Source: Candidatus Heimdallarchaeota archaeon
Lineage (GTDB): Archaea > Asgardarchaeota > Heimdallarchaeia > Heimdallarchaeales > Heimdallarchaeaceae
Length of the DNA: 33,001 nt
Direction: 5' to 3'
NCBI GenBank assembly: GCA_023705985.1
Contig: BPTO01000018.1
Span: forward strand, 1-33,001
Both the position numbers and the translations under genes were made by a program. Within the stretch, counting starts at the first letter, position 1. The number at the start of each line of letters is the position of its first letter. The notes under the pieces are model-generated. The model ran no database searches. It was not told the origin of the DNA and was given only the letters and a program-made list of their open reading frames with translations. This document shows positions 16,363-24,464 of the stretch, piece by piece.

Positions 16363-17403
16363 GTGTCAATAGAGCTACGTAATGTAACTAAAATCTTCAA
16401 TAAACGAGGACTGGGAATTACAGCTTTAAATGATATATCTTTAGATATCGATCAGGGAGAACTTGTAGGTGTATTAGGTCCTAATGGTGCGGGAAAAACC
16501 ACTTTAACTAAAATACTCTCTACAATTTTGCTACCTACATCTGGAGAAGTCTATTTAGATAATATTCCTCTCAAAAATGATCGAAAAATAAGGAAAATCA
16601 TAGGAAATGTTTTTGGAGAGAGCAGTGGGAGAAGTTTGTACTATCGTTTATCTGTTAATGACAATCTTAAATTTTATGCTACTTTAGCAGGTGTTTCAAA
16701 AAAAGAAACTAAAGCTAGGATTATTTCATTACTAAAATATTTTGACTTATATTCTAAAAAAGATACTCTTGTCATGAAACTTTCGGCAGGAATGAAGACA
16801 AAAGTGGCTTTGATAAGAGCTTTACTACCTAATCCAAAAATACTATTACTAGATGAGTTTTCTTCTGGGTTGGATGCTGTAAGTTCTGTAAAAGCTCATG
16901 ATTTGTTAATAGAACTAAACAACGAATTTGGGACAACAATATTGTTAACAAGTCACAATTTCACGGAACATGAAGAACTAGCGAATCGGTTATTACTAAT
17001 CGATAAAGGATGTTTAGTTAAAGATTGTTCTCCTGAAAAATTCAAACAAATTACTGCTAAGAAACATATTTTTGTTAGTTTTTCTGTGTCAGATTTTCAT
17101 TTACCCAGTTTCAAGTATGCTATTAGAGAGTCAGTTGGAGCGGAATTATCTTTAATAGAAAAAAGAGCTAATTTACGGGGAGCTTTTGAAGCTAGAATCG
17201 AGCCAAAGGAGTTCTCACTAAATGAATCAATAGCCAGATTAACGATATTAATAGTACAAATGAAGGGACAGATCTATTCTATAGCGCCCCATTCTCCTAG
17301 TTTGAAGGAATCTTTTCTTGCTTTTCTATCTATGGAAAATGAACGAAAACAGGTCGAAGATAGCTTTCCTACACCATATCTCGGAGATGGCTATAATAAC
17401 TAA
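16363..17403 (+). CDS. ABC-2 type exporter, ATP-binding protein
   Basis: The ATPase of a three-gene exporter. The nucleotide-binding domain (about 1-225) has Walker A GPNGAGKT, the Q-loop region, Walker B ILLLDEFSSGLD and the H-loop TSHNFTE. The signature motif reads KLSAGM instead of LSGGQ; variants of this kind occur in the DRI/ABC-2 group. The C-terminal 120 residues form an extra domain beyond the usual length. It starts at GTG, supported by a TATA box 26 bases upstream. Two different permease genes follow with overlaps, so the exporter is probably ATPase plus a permease heterodimer. The substrate is unknown (lipid, polysaccharide or drug). Confidence 0.92.
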   Translation: MSIELRNVTKIFNKRGLGITALNDISLDIDQGELVGVLGPNGAGKTTLTKILSTILLPTSGEVYLDNIPLKNDRKIRKIIGNVFGESSGRSLYYRLSVNDNLKFYATLAGVSKKETKARIISLLKYFDLYSKKDTLVMKLSAGMKTKVALIRALLPNPKILLLDEFSSGLDAVSSVKAHDLLIELNNEFGTTILLTSHNFTEHEELANRLLLIDKGCLVKDCSPEKFKQITAKKHIFVSFSVSDFHLPSFKYAIRESVGAELSLIEKRANLRGAFEARIEPKEFSLNESIARLTILIVQMKGQIYSIAPHSPSLKESFLAFLSMENERKQVEDSFPTPYLGDGYNN

Positions 17404-18259
17404 TTCAACTACAAAAATCTTTGAATCCTTTCAAAATAAAACCTCACATAGTAATTCTTTTACTAGAATTGGGGTGATATTTTCAATGAAAGTCAAAAGC
17501 GCATTAAGTTACAAAAGTAGTTTTTTCATGGTTGTTGCTTTGAATCTTGTAACTATATTGATGTACTTCTTTTTCAGTCGATTGAATCCTGATATGACTA
17601 TTTTTGGAATGTCCGCCACATATTTTGAATTTGCTTTTGTAGGTTTAGCTCTTCAAATGATCGTAGGAACTAGCCTAAGTACTGTTAATGGAAACATTTA
17701 CAACGAAATTTTATCTGGAACATGGCCATCGATTCTTATTCATTTTAATATTGTTGAGTATGCTCTAGGAACCTCTCTTGCAGGGGTAGCTCTTTCTTCA
17801 ATTTCTATTTTTGTAGCTGTATTCATCGGGACCCTATTCTTAGGATTAGAATTCCATTTCGTTTTTAGAGAACTGATCTTGATTATTCTGTTGTTAATCC
17901 TTATTCTGTTATCACATATTGTCATATCTATGTTATTTAGTGCATACTGTATTTGGTACAAGAAAAATAGCGGATTAGTTGCTCTAATTTATAGATTAAG
18001 TAAGACATTTTCTGGGATAGTTTTTCCTATAGTCTTGTTAACAGGTTTTACAGGTATTTTATCAAAGACTCTACCTTTAACATACGGTTTACAATCAATT
18101 CATGAGATATTATATGCGTCTAATGCTAATTTCAACCTCATTTTGTACAATTTTCTAATACTTTTGGGTTTCATAATTATCATCGGTGTTTTAAGCTGTT
18201 TCTTAGTCTCAAAGAGCATTAAACGTTCCAAAATAACAGGGAGTGTAGGGTGGTATTAA
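17387..18259 (+). CDS. ABC-2 type exporter permease, first subunit
   Basis: A membrane protein of about 290 residues with six hydrophobic segments in the ABC-2 pattern, the first beginning near FFMVVALNLVTILMYFFF. An ABC-2-like amphipathic segment (KTFSGIVFPIVLLTG) comes before the last helices. The ORF track extends to a TTG at 17318; I prefer the ATG at 17387, which overlaps the ATPase gene by 17 bases and is the usual arrangement in such operons. Its stop overlaps the ATG of the next permease (TAATG). It probably pairs with that second, dissimilar permease. No substrate hint. Confidence 0.82.
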   Translation: MAIITNSTTKIFESFQNKTSHSNSFTRIGVIFSMKVKSALSYKSSFFMVVALNLVTILMYFFFSRLNPDMTIFGMSATYFEFAFVGLALQMIVGTSLSTVNGNIYNEILSGTWPSILIHFNIVEYALGTSLAGVALSSISIFVAVFIGTLFLGLEFHFVFRELILIILLLILILLSHIVISMLFSAYCIWYKKNSGLVALIYRLSKTFSGIVFPIVLLTGFTGILSKTLPLTYGLQSIHEILYASNANFNLILYNFLILLGFIIIIGVLSCFLVSKSIKRSKITGSVGWY

Positions 18260-19149
18260 TGGTAAACAATCCGAGTTTGGACGATGTCACTCAATCATTT
18301 GTAAATAGAGAAACAACCAATCTTAACCTCCTAAAAGGGATTGGAGCTACATTTAAAAGAAATATAAAAATAATTATGCAATACAAAATCATACTCCTGG
18401 TTGGATTCTTTAATACTTTCATCTATATTTCATTAGCTGTTTTTATAGCTAAACTTGTCCCAGGAGAAGAAATAGCTGCAGATGGGTATATAGTATCTAG
18501 CTTCTCGTTCATTATAGCAGGAGCACTTACTATGGATCTAACAACAAAAATCTTGATGAAATCACTGAATAGTTTTGTAAGCGAACAAAAACAAGGTACA
18601 TTTGAAACTTTAACAACGTTACCTTTTGGTCTGAAAAAATATTGTTTATCTGAAATATTCTTTGAAATGGTTTACGCTATAGTTTTATTTATTGTATATA
18701 ACATACCCATATTTTTTATTTTCAATGTGTTTTACGATGTTACAATCAATATCTTCTCGATTCTTTCACTTCTATTGCTAGTTTTAGCTCTACTATTACT
18801 ATTTTTTTCTCTTTCTCTTCTAGCTGCAAACTTTACAATATTAATTAAGAGAGGTAAAGAGGTTGCGATGGTAATCATAGGTATTTTGCAGTTGTTGAGT
18901 GGAAGTATCTTTCCTCTTTACTTGTTCCCTCAATGGCTCAAGATTGTAGCGTATACTTCTCCATTTACCCATGCTGTGAGAGCTATTAGATTCTGCCTCT
19001 TTGGAGGAGGAAATATTACTGATTCAATAGTCTGGATTTCAATATTTATCTTACTAGTTTCAGCTGTTCTTTTGTATTTTCTATTTAATTGGACACACAA
19101 AAAGATTTACAGAAGAATTCAGCTCAAGGGTACAGTACATGAATATTAG
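18259..19149 (+). CDS. ABC-2 type exporter permease, second subunit
   Basis: About 296 residues, with six predicted membrane spans after a soluble N-terminal stretch. It contains the ABC-2 family hallmarks: the first span (IILLVGFFNTFIYISLAVFIA), a cytoplasmic helix EQKQGTFETLTTLPFG that couples to the ATPase, and the late GSIFPLYLFPQWLK segment. The track gives GTG 18250; the ATG at 18259, sharing its A with the TAA of the preceding gene, is the likely translationally coupled start. Ends the exporter operon. A T6 run shortly after lies inside the lysine-coding tail of the convergent HPS gene and may end transcription. Confidence 0.84.
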   Translation: MVNNPSLDDVTQSFVNRETTNLNLLKGIGATFKRNIKIIMQYKIILLVGFFNTFIYISLAVFIAKLVPGEEIAADGYIVSSFSFIIAGALTMDLTTKILMKSLNSFVSEQKQGTFETLTTLPFGLKKYCLSEIFFEMVYAIVLFIVYNIPIFFIFNVFYDVTINIFSILSLLLLVLALLLLFFSLSLLAANFTILIKRGKEVAMVIIGILQLLSGSIFPLYLFPQWLKIVAYTSPFTHAVRAIRFCLFGGGNITDSIVWISIFILLVSAVLLYFLFNWTHKKIYRRIQLKGTVHEY

Positions 19150-19160
19150 GTAAAAACATA

Positions 19161-19814
19161 TTAGTTTCTTTTTTCTAGTATTTCTAGAAACTTAGTTACC
19201 TCATTTGATATATCTTTAGCTTGAGTAATTGCTCTACCAATTATAATTATGTCTGCACCTTTATTTAGAGCTTTTTTACTTGTTTCCAACGATAACCCTC
19301 CAGCAATTGCTATCAATGCTTCAGGATATGATTTCTTTACTTCTGTTATTAACTCCCAAGGATGTTCTTTATTCCCTTCTTGATCTATTCCTCTATGGAA
19401 CAGTATGATTTGTGGTATTTCCTCTAACGATTTTAACAGTGTCAAAGGTTCAGATACATTCATTAGGTCTAAAACTATATCTACATCTCTTTTTTCTGCT
19501 TCTTGGAGGGAACTTATAATCGTTTCAATTGGAGCTAACCCACTTATAGCTATTGCATTCGCTCCCGCTTCTGCTCCAATTTGAACCTCCAACCAACCTA
19601 CATCTAAAGTTTTCATGTCGGCAATTGCATAGCTTTTGTTGTGTAACTCTTTTATTTTTTTGATAATTTTTGCTCCAAATTTTTTGATTAGAGGAGTTCC
19701 AGCTTCTATAAGAATCTTTTCTGAAAAAGGAATGCTCTTGATAATTTCTATGAAACTATCGTATGATATCAAATCTATTGCAATTTGTAAGTATGGAGGT
19801 TTTAAGAGCTTCAT
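19161..19814 (-). CDS. hps: 3-hexulose-6-phosphate synthase (OMP decarboxylase superfamily)
   Basis: In archaea without the oxidative pentose phosphate pathway, HPS and its isomerase run the ribulose monophosphate route in reverse to make ribulose 5-phosphate and formaldehyde. The 217-residue TIM barrel has the family signatures LQIAIDL, IEAGTPLIKKFGAKII, the catalytic ADMKTLDVG, and a C-terminal phosphate-binding GGLSLET and IIIGRAIT. The length matches stand-alone HPS; no fused Fae or PHI domain is present. OMP decarboxylase is less likely because of the IEAGTPLIK and ADMKT motifs. Its ATG follows the stop of the CPSF-like gene after one base, so the two are co-transcribed. Confidence 0.85.
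   Translation of the reverse strand: MKLLKPPYLQIAIDLISYDSFIEIIKSIPFSEKILIEAGTPLIKKFGAKIIKKIKELHNKSYAIADMKTLDVGWLEVQIGAEAGANAIAISGLAPIETIISSLQEAEKRDVDIVLDLMNVSEPLTLLKSLEEIPQIILFHRGIDQEGNKEHPWELITEVKKSYPEALIAIAGGLSLETSKKALNKGADIIIIGRAITQAKDISNEVTKFLEILEKRN
19169..19174 (+). terminator. T-run after the ABC exporter operon, inside the convergent HPS gene
   Basis: Six Ts lie 20 bases after the permease stop. They coincide with Lys codons at the end of the minus-strand HPS gene. They could end exporter transcription. Confidence 0.3.
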
Positions 19815-19815
19815 T

Positions 19816-21174
19816 TCAATTATCCATTAGAGGTGTTTTTTCATGTTCATTCAGTGTTTTTGGTGATGCAATATCTTTAACGAAATCCATAATATAGTCT
19901 TGATTTCGCTTTTCTCCATGTACTAAGAAAATATTCTCAGCTTTGGATTCGTGCATATATCGTTTTAATCCTTCAACAGAGCTATGTCCGGAATAAGGGA
20001 ATTTCATGATTTGTGCTTTTAAATCGATTGTTTTCGGTTGATAACGATCGCCAAAGATTTTGATTTTATTTTCACCATCAACAATTTCTCTTCCAGTTGT
20101 TCCTTGTACTTGATAACCTGTAAATCCTATGATGTTCTCTTTTTTCCATCCACAATAGTCTAGATATGAGTGAATAGGACCACCCATCACCATTCCACTT
20201 GTTGTAACTATTATTGACCCTTCTTTGTTGGTTGCAATGTACTTTCTTGCCCTATATCTCTTATCTGATATTGAAGAAACAGGAATAAAATTTTCTTTTT
20301 TAAAGGGTGAAACTAACCCTCGTTCTTTTAGATTATCTAGAAAGCGTTTTGAAACCCACTTTTCCGATAAATAAGCCTCTGTGATCATATTCATCGTGTT
20401 AATCATTCCATCTATATATACAGGAACATTATCTAAGTCTGGATCAAGAGCTAGGGTGATAAGTGTTTCTTGAGATCTACCCACTGCGAATGATGGCAAA
20501 AGCAGTTTATGTCCTTCTTCGACTGTTTGTTTTGCTATCATTCTAAAACCGATATCGATTTTGTATCTCTCTGGAACGTATCTGTCACCATTAGTTGATT
20601 CGATTATTAATATGTCAATATCTTCTTCAGGTAGATCATATCCATCAAACATTGGAGTTACTCTATCGTTTATATCTCCAGTATATAGTATAAGAGTCCC
20701 CTCCCAATCTAGTAAAACTTGCGCGGCTCCCAGAACATGACCTGCATTCAAGAACTCTGCTGTAATTCCATCAGCTATCTTAATTTTCTTTCTATATTCA
20801 AAAGTTTTTGTTTTCGTATAAGTTTGATCGAGATCATCTTCTCTCCAGTGTCTTTCTCCTTCGATTTTAAGGTGATCCATCCATAATCTGTAAACTATAT
20901 CCTTGGTTGGTTGAGTCATGAAGTAATTGCCCTCATAACCAAAATCAACCATTTTTGGTGCATACCCAGTATGATCTATATGAGCATGACTAAGAATAAC
21001 AGCATCTAGATTTTGAGCTATTTTTTCCAAACCTTTTGGAGCTTCAGAGAGTTTATCGGGGATCAGTTGAATCCCACAGTCTAACATGACGTTGTGATCT
21101 TTATCACCTATAACAAAGGAACTTCGACCTACAAAATCTGTTGCCCCGTATGCTGTAATATGTAAATTATTCAA
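19816..21174 (-). CDS. Beta-CASP metallo-beta-lactamase ribonuclease, aCPSF2-like
   Basis: An archaeal relative of the CPSF73 RNA endonuclease. The metallo-beta-lactamase half has motif II SHAHIDHTG, a later NAGHVLGA histidine and the TGDIND aspartate. The beta-CASP insert includes LLPSFAVGRSQE and IVTTSGMVMGGP, and the C-terminal part has YSGHSSVEGL and VHGEKRNQ. At 452 residues and without N-terminal KH domains, it matches aCPSF2 rather than the larger aCPSF1. It acts on RNA in the cytoplasm, in 3'-end formation or turnover. The start is a TTG, since no ATG or GTG is suitably placed before the NLHITAYGA strand. Confidence 0.88.
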   Translation of the reverse strand: MNNLHITAYGATDFVGRSSFVIGDKDHNVMLDCGIQLIPDKLSEAPKGLEKIAQNLDAVILSHAHIDHTGYAPKMVDFGYEGNYFMTQPTKDIVYRLWMDHLKIEGERHWREDDLDQTYTKTKTFEYRKKIKIADGITAEFLNAGHVLGAAQVLLDWEGTLILYTGDINDRVTPMFDGYDLPEEDIDILIIESTNGDRYVPERYKIDIGFRMIAKQTVEEGHKLLLPSFAVGRSQETLITLALDPDLDNVPVYIDGMINTMNMITEAYLSEKWVSKRFLDNLKERGLVSPFKKENFIPVSSISDKRYRARKYIATNKEGSIIVTTSGMVMGGPIHSYLDYCGWKKENIIGFTGYQVQGTTGREIVDGENKIKIFGDRYQPKTIDLKAQIMKFPYSGHSSVEGLKRYMHESKAENIFLVHGEKRNQDYIMDFVKDIASPKTLNEHEKTPLMDN

Positions 21175-21341
21175 TTTTTATACACTTTCCTAATAAAATT
21201 AAAATACAATAATTAATTTGTCATTTTACCTTTTATCTTGTTTTTTTTATTCTTAGTCTTTAAGATATTTTTGTTTCCCAACTTAAAACTTTGAATTTAA
21301 GTAAACAAGATTGTCATTAAGTCTAAATCAATTGAATACTC

Positions 21342-21349
21342 TTTTATAT
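21342..21349 (+). promoter_or_regulatory. TATA box of the ESCRT-II homologue gene
   Basis: TTTTATAT overlaps the first ATG of the track ORF (21348). Since transcription should begin about 25 bases later, that ATG cannot be the start. The ATGs at 21369 or 21378 fit. Confidence 0.5.
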
Positions 21350-21368
21350 GAAATCAATGCATTTCTCT

Positions 21369-22124
21369 ATGGTTATAATGGTTCAAGACAAAAAGGAAAA
21401 GGAAAGAAAAGACAAAAGCGAAGAAACACTATCACGTTCAGCTTTATCACAAGCTTACTCTTCTTTTGAACAAGATCTTGTTGAAACTCAAAAGAAAGAT
21501 AAAGAAAAGAAAAAAGACATTCTTCAGAAAGGGATAGAAGAAATTGAGAAAAAATCGAAAGTAGAACTTCTATCTTCCAAAAATCTTGTTGGAAAGCTAT
21601 TAGAGATAAGACAAAGAGCTGAAATGTCTTCAACCATTGGAACAGCAGGAAAAATCAAGACCCCTGTAATTTTTGGAAAAGATGAATACAGGCAAAAACT
21701 TGCTAGAGAGATTTTAACTATAGGTACTGAAGAAATAAAATCGATGGGTTATGCAATTACAGTTGCTAATTTTGTTGATTATTTTAAAAGAACCAGACCA
21801 AATTGGAAGATTAAAACAGGTGAGATTCTACAAACAATCAAAGAATTAGAGAAAGAGAAATTAATACCTCCAAAAGTGGATTTAGGCGAAGATGAAGTGT
21901 TAATAAGATTCAAACCAATTGAACTTTCTAATGACTTGCAAGAGATTTTACAGCTAGCTACGGGTCTTCCAGGTTTGAAAGCTGAGCAAGTGTCTTCACA
22001 TTTAGGTTGGCCTTTTGAAAGGTCACAGTCCACATTAACAATGATGTCTGAGATGGGTTTAGCGGTACTTGATGACGAAACAAGTGTATATTATTTCCCG
22101 GGAATATTCAAGATTCAAGAATAA
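21369..22124 (+). CDS. ESCRT-II subunit homologue, EAP30/Vps22-like
   Basis: ESCRT-II bridges membrane-bound cargo and ESCRT-III in eukaryotes; in prokaryotes EAP30-domain proteins are known from Asgard archaea. The C-terminal 170 residues match the tandem winged helices of human SNF8/Vps22 as I recall it. REILTIGTEEIKSMGYAITVANFVDYFK parallels its ELGVQIIEVC segment, and QEILQLATGLPGLKAEQVSSHLGWPFERSQSTL parallels the TVVLQLAEKNGYVTVSEIKASLKWETERARQVL segment, followed by EMGLAVLD and a YYFPGIF ending like its YWLPALF. The first 70 residues are a Lys/Glu-rich coiled coil. Start chosen from the TATA position. No Vps4, ESCRT-III or Vps25 gene is nearby. Vps36 is the alternative, but no GLUE domain is seen. 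Confidence 0.82.
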   Translation: MVIMVQDKKEKERKDKSEETLSRSALSQAYSSFEQDLVETQKKDKEKKKDILQKGIEEIEKKSKVELLSSKNLVGKLLEIRQRAEMSSTIGTAGKIKTPVIFGKDEYRQKLAREILTIGTEEIKSMGYAITVANFVDYFKRTRPNWKIKTGEILQTIKELEKEKLIPPKVDLGEDEVLIRFKPIELSNDLQEILQLATGLPGLKAEQVSSHLGWPFERSQSTLTMMSEMGLAVLDDETSVYYFPGIFKIQE

Positions 22125-22255
22125 AACTGACTCTTCCCTTTTTTGGTTAAAGGCTTAATTTGACAATGAATAAGAGTTATTCAATAAACAGAAAGATAAT
22201 ATTGTAATTTGTGAAGAGAACTTTTAAGGCTTTAATATCAAAAACTGTCGAAGAA

Positions 22256-22263
22256 TTTATAAA
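22256..22263 (+). promoter_or_regulatory. TATA box upstream of the candidate small RNA
   Basis: TTTATAAA preceded by the purine/A-rich GAAGAA (BRE-like) is centred 26 bases before the first base of a perfect 11-bp hairpin. No protein-coding start follows. Confidence 0.45.
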
Positions 22264-22285
22264 CCTTAAAATTTTAAATTAATAC

Positions 22286-22359
22286 GCCCATCTTGCATAT
22301 CTTCATGATTTTCATAGCAAGATGGGCCTCCCTCCCTCTCAAATCAGAGAGCGATTTTT
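22286..22359 (+). ncRNA. Candidate small structured RNA between convergent genes
   Basis: GCCCATCTTGC (22286-22296) and GCAAGATGGGC (22317-22327) form a perfect 11-bp stem with a 20-base loop, far more GC-rich than its surroundings. A pyrimidine tract CTCCCTCCC follows, then a second stem CTCTC/GAGAG (22336-22351) and a TTTTT run (22355-22359). With the TATA box 26 bases upstream, this forms a compact unit of about 74 bases: promoter, stem, linker, stem, T-run. It is antisense to the last residues of the nucleoside phosphorylase gene. It does not fold as tRNA, and C/D or H/ACA boxes are not evident. Alternatively the main hairpin is a 3' end structure of either neighbour. Confidence 0.4.
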
Positions 22360-23183
22360 CTATACCAGAATTTCTTATTGACTTTCTCTTTACTCTCATC
22401 CATTTCAGATAGTATCTTAGCCGCATAATTTGCGGCCATAATGGCTTTTTTCTCCCCTACAGTTCCAAATTCGTTTGTCACTCTATTAGCATAAACTGCA
22501 CAAATGGCTCCAGTTCTAAGACCGAAAATTTGTCCTAAAGTGAATATATGGGAAGCTTCCATCTCGAAATTCAAAACCCTAGCTTTTTGCATATCTGGAA
22601 GTATTTTGTCAGTTCTAGAAGTTTTATAATCACTGTACCCTGGTCGTCCTTGACCAAGATAGAAACTGGAAGTCGAAGCTGTTAAACCTACATGGTATCT
22701 GTACCCATGTATTTCACAAGCTTCAATGAGTGCAAGTATTATTTCATGGTGAGCTACAGCTGGAAAACTATCAGGAACATAATGAATGCTAGATCCTTCC
22801 AGTTTCACTGCCCCAGTACTAATTATTAAATCTCCCAATTCAATCCCAGGCTGGATAGCTCCAGTTGAACCCACCCTGATAAATGTATTACAACCAATAT
22901 TAGCTAATTCAGTTAAAGCAATTTCACAAGCAGGAGTTCCAATACCAGTAGAAGTAACACTAATTGGAATACCATTAAATTTCCCCGTATAAGAATGATA
23001 TTGACGGTGTTTTGCTACTTCTTTATATTCATCCCAGGTTTCCGCTATTTTTTTTGATCTCTCTGGGTCTCCAGGTAATAAAACTGTGCCTAGAATGTCT
23101 CCAAGTTTTGCATTTATGTGATATTGTTTTCCTTTCTCTAAAACAGGTTTATCAGCTGCTATCTTTTTTTTGTCCTCATCCAT
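22344..23183 (-). CDS. udp: Nucleoside phosphorylase, uridine phosphorylase-like
   Basis: Splits nucleosides with phosphate to give free base and ribose 1-phosphate, in pyrimidine or purine salvage. The 279-residue protein has the family start QYHINAKLGDIL, the phosphate-binding LLPGDPERSKKIA, RVGSTGAIQPGIELGDLII, and the base/ribose-binding VLNFEMEASHIFTLG with the glutamate that holds the ribose 2'-OH. These resemble uridine phosphorylases more than PNP; base preference cannot be settled by eye. A 25-residue N-terminal extension rich in Asp/Lys precedes the fold. Single gene, divergent from a DMT transporter that could move a related compound. Confidence 0.86.
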   Translation of the reverse strand: MDEDKKKIAADKPVLEKGKQYHINAKLGDILGTVLLPGDPERSKKIAETWDEYKEVAKHRQYHSYTGKFNGIPISVTSTGIGTPACEIALTELANIGCNTFIRVGSTGAIQPGIELGDLIISTGAVKLEGSSIHYVPDSFPAVAHHEIILALIEACEIHGYRYHVGLTASTSSFYLGQGRPGYSDYKTSRTDKILPDMQKARVLNFEMEASHIFTLGQIFGLRTGAICAVYANRVTNEFGTVGEKKAIMAANYAAKILSEMDESKEKVNKKFWYRKIAL

Positions 23184-23263
23184 AATCTAAAATTCTTTAT
23201 ACAATTAAAAAAATATCTCACAAAGAGATACCCATTACCAGAAAATTGGTAACCTAACCCATA

Positions 23264-23273
23264 AAAATATAAA
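23264..23273 (+). promoter_or_regulatory. TATA box of the DMT transporter gene
   Basis: AAAATATAAA is centred 26 bases before the ATG at 23295 and only 11 before the track's TTG at 23280. The ATG is therefore favoured. Confidence 0.5.
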
Positions 23274-23294
23274 GATTCTTTGGAAAAATCTCTT

Positions 23295-24431
23295 ATGACA
23301 CATAAACTGGAAACTACCGAAAGTTCACTTTTTGGTCCAGCCTTTGTTTCTCTAGCTAATGCAGCTCGAGCCTTTGATGCTCCTGCAAGATATCCAGTTC
23401 TCTTTATGGCTCCTTATTTATGGACTGGGGGATTAGCTGGAATAATGGCTTTACCGCGAATGTCTTCATTTGTAGTATTAATAGAACATCTCTTTGGAAT
23501 CATGATTTTATTACCAATATTAGGTTTCACTAGAGGTTTTGGCAAGTTGAAGCAATCAATAAAGAGTTTCGATAGAAGAGATTGGTTTGCAGTTATTTTC
23601 GTTTCTTTTGGAGGATCAGCGTTAGGTTTGTTTTTCTTTCTTATTTCGTTTTCTTTAGGAAATCCAACTATTGCTATTCTTCTTCAAAAATCACAACCAC
23701 TAATTACACTCATTTTTGCATTTTTTATTCTAAAAGAACGACCGACTAAATTTTTCTATCTAGCATTAGCTCTAGCGCTTGTTGGAATTGGTTTAATGAC
23801 CACTCCAACGATAATTGAGAGTATTAAAGATCCAGGGGCTGAAGGATATGAAGGATTGATAGCTATTCTTTGCTCACTAGTTGCAGCAACGTTGTGGGGA
23901 GGATCTACAGTTTTTGGAAGAATATTAACTAAAAAGATTGATTTTTGGGATTTAACTCTCATCAGGTATATTGGAGGATTTTTATTTTTAATTTTCCTTA
24001 ATGCTGCGCTCTTAACTTATGATAAAGATTACTTCAGTATGCTTGGGTCCAAAGTTAACGTTTTTGGATATTTTAATCCAGATGCTGGAGGTTTTGTACC
24101 TTTAGATTGGCAGTGGTCAGTTGTTATTTGCATTCTCTTTTTCGCAGCTTTTACAGGAGGAGTTCTCCCACTATCTTTGTACTACTTTGGTCTAAAAAGA
24201 TCTAAAGCTTCTATTGCTGGCTTAGCAGAACTAGCATTTCCATTATTGGCAATATTTGTAAATTTCTACTTTCTTGGTTGGGGACTAAAAACACTAGAAT
24301 GGGTTGGTGCAATAGTTTTGTTTGTACCAATTGTAGCTATGACTTACATTAATGCTTTAGATAAAGAAAAGAAACAGCCTAAACTCACTCAAGGTCAAAA
24401 TTCTATGAGTAGTCAAAATAATGTAGAATGA
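23295..24431 (+). CDS. DMT superfamily (EamA) transporter
   Basis: A membrane protein of 378 residues with about ten hydrophobic helices in two EamA repeats. The first repeat includes IAILLQKSQPLITLIFAFFILKERPTKFFY, the classic end of an EamA unit. The second has SIAGLAELAFPLLAIFVNFYFLGWGLKTLEW, with the same shape. A charged loop of about 35 residues (DPGAEGYEG) separates the repeats, and a hydrophilic Gln/Asn-rich tail ends the protein. The substrate is unknown (amino acids, nucleosides or other metabolites in the family). The track start is TTG 23280; ATG 23295 fits the TATA box. It converges closely with HMG-CoA reductase, and its T-rich terminator lies inside that gene's end. Confidence 0.85.
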   Translation: MTHKLETTESSLFGPAFVSLANAARAFDAPARYPVLFMAPYLWTGGLAGIMALPRMSSFVVLIEHLFGIMILLPILGFTRGFGKLKQSIKSFDRRDWFAVIFVSFGGSALGLFFFLISFSLGNPTIAILLQKSQPLITLIFAFFILKERPTKFFYLALALALVGIGLMTTPTIIESIKDPGAEGYEGLIAILCSLVAATLWGGSTVFGRILTKKIDFWDLTLIRYIGGFLFLIFLNAALLTYDKDYFSMLGSKVNVFGYFNPDAGGFVPLDWQWSVVICILFFAAFTGGVLPLSLYYFGLKRSKASIAGLAELAFPLLAIFVNFYFLGWGLKTLEWVGAIVLFVPIVAMTYINALDKEKKQPKLTQGQNSMSSQNNVE

Positions 24432-24440
24432 TCATTCCAC

Positions 24441-24464
24441 TTTTTCTCATTTTTTATTTTTTTT
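24441..24464 (+). terminator. T-rich terminator of the DMT transporter gene
   Basis: T5, T6 and T8 runs follow within 35 bases of the stop codon. They overlap the Lys/Asn codons that end the convergent HMG-CoA reductase gene, so one stretch serves as coding sequence on one strand and stop signal on the other. Confidence 0.5.

Noticed and set aside
21373-21633. 86-aa minus-strand ORF
   Set aside because: Complement of the Lys/Glu-rich coiled coil of the EAP30 homologue; Leu/Phe-rich shadow.
22286-22327. Hairpin considered as a tRNA, tRNA half or box C/D RNA
   Set aside because: No D or T arm, no anticodon loop arrangement and no clear C/D boxes; only a simple stem-loop is present.
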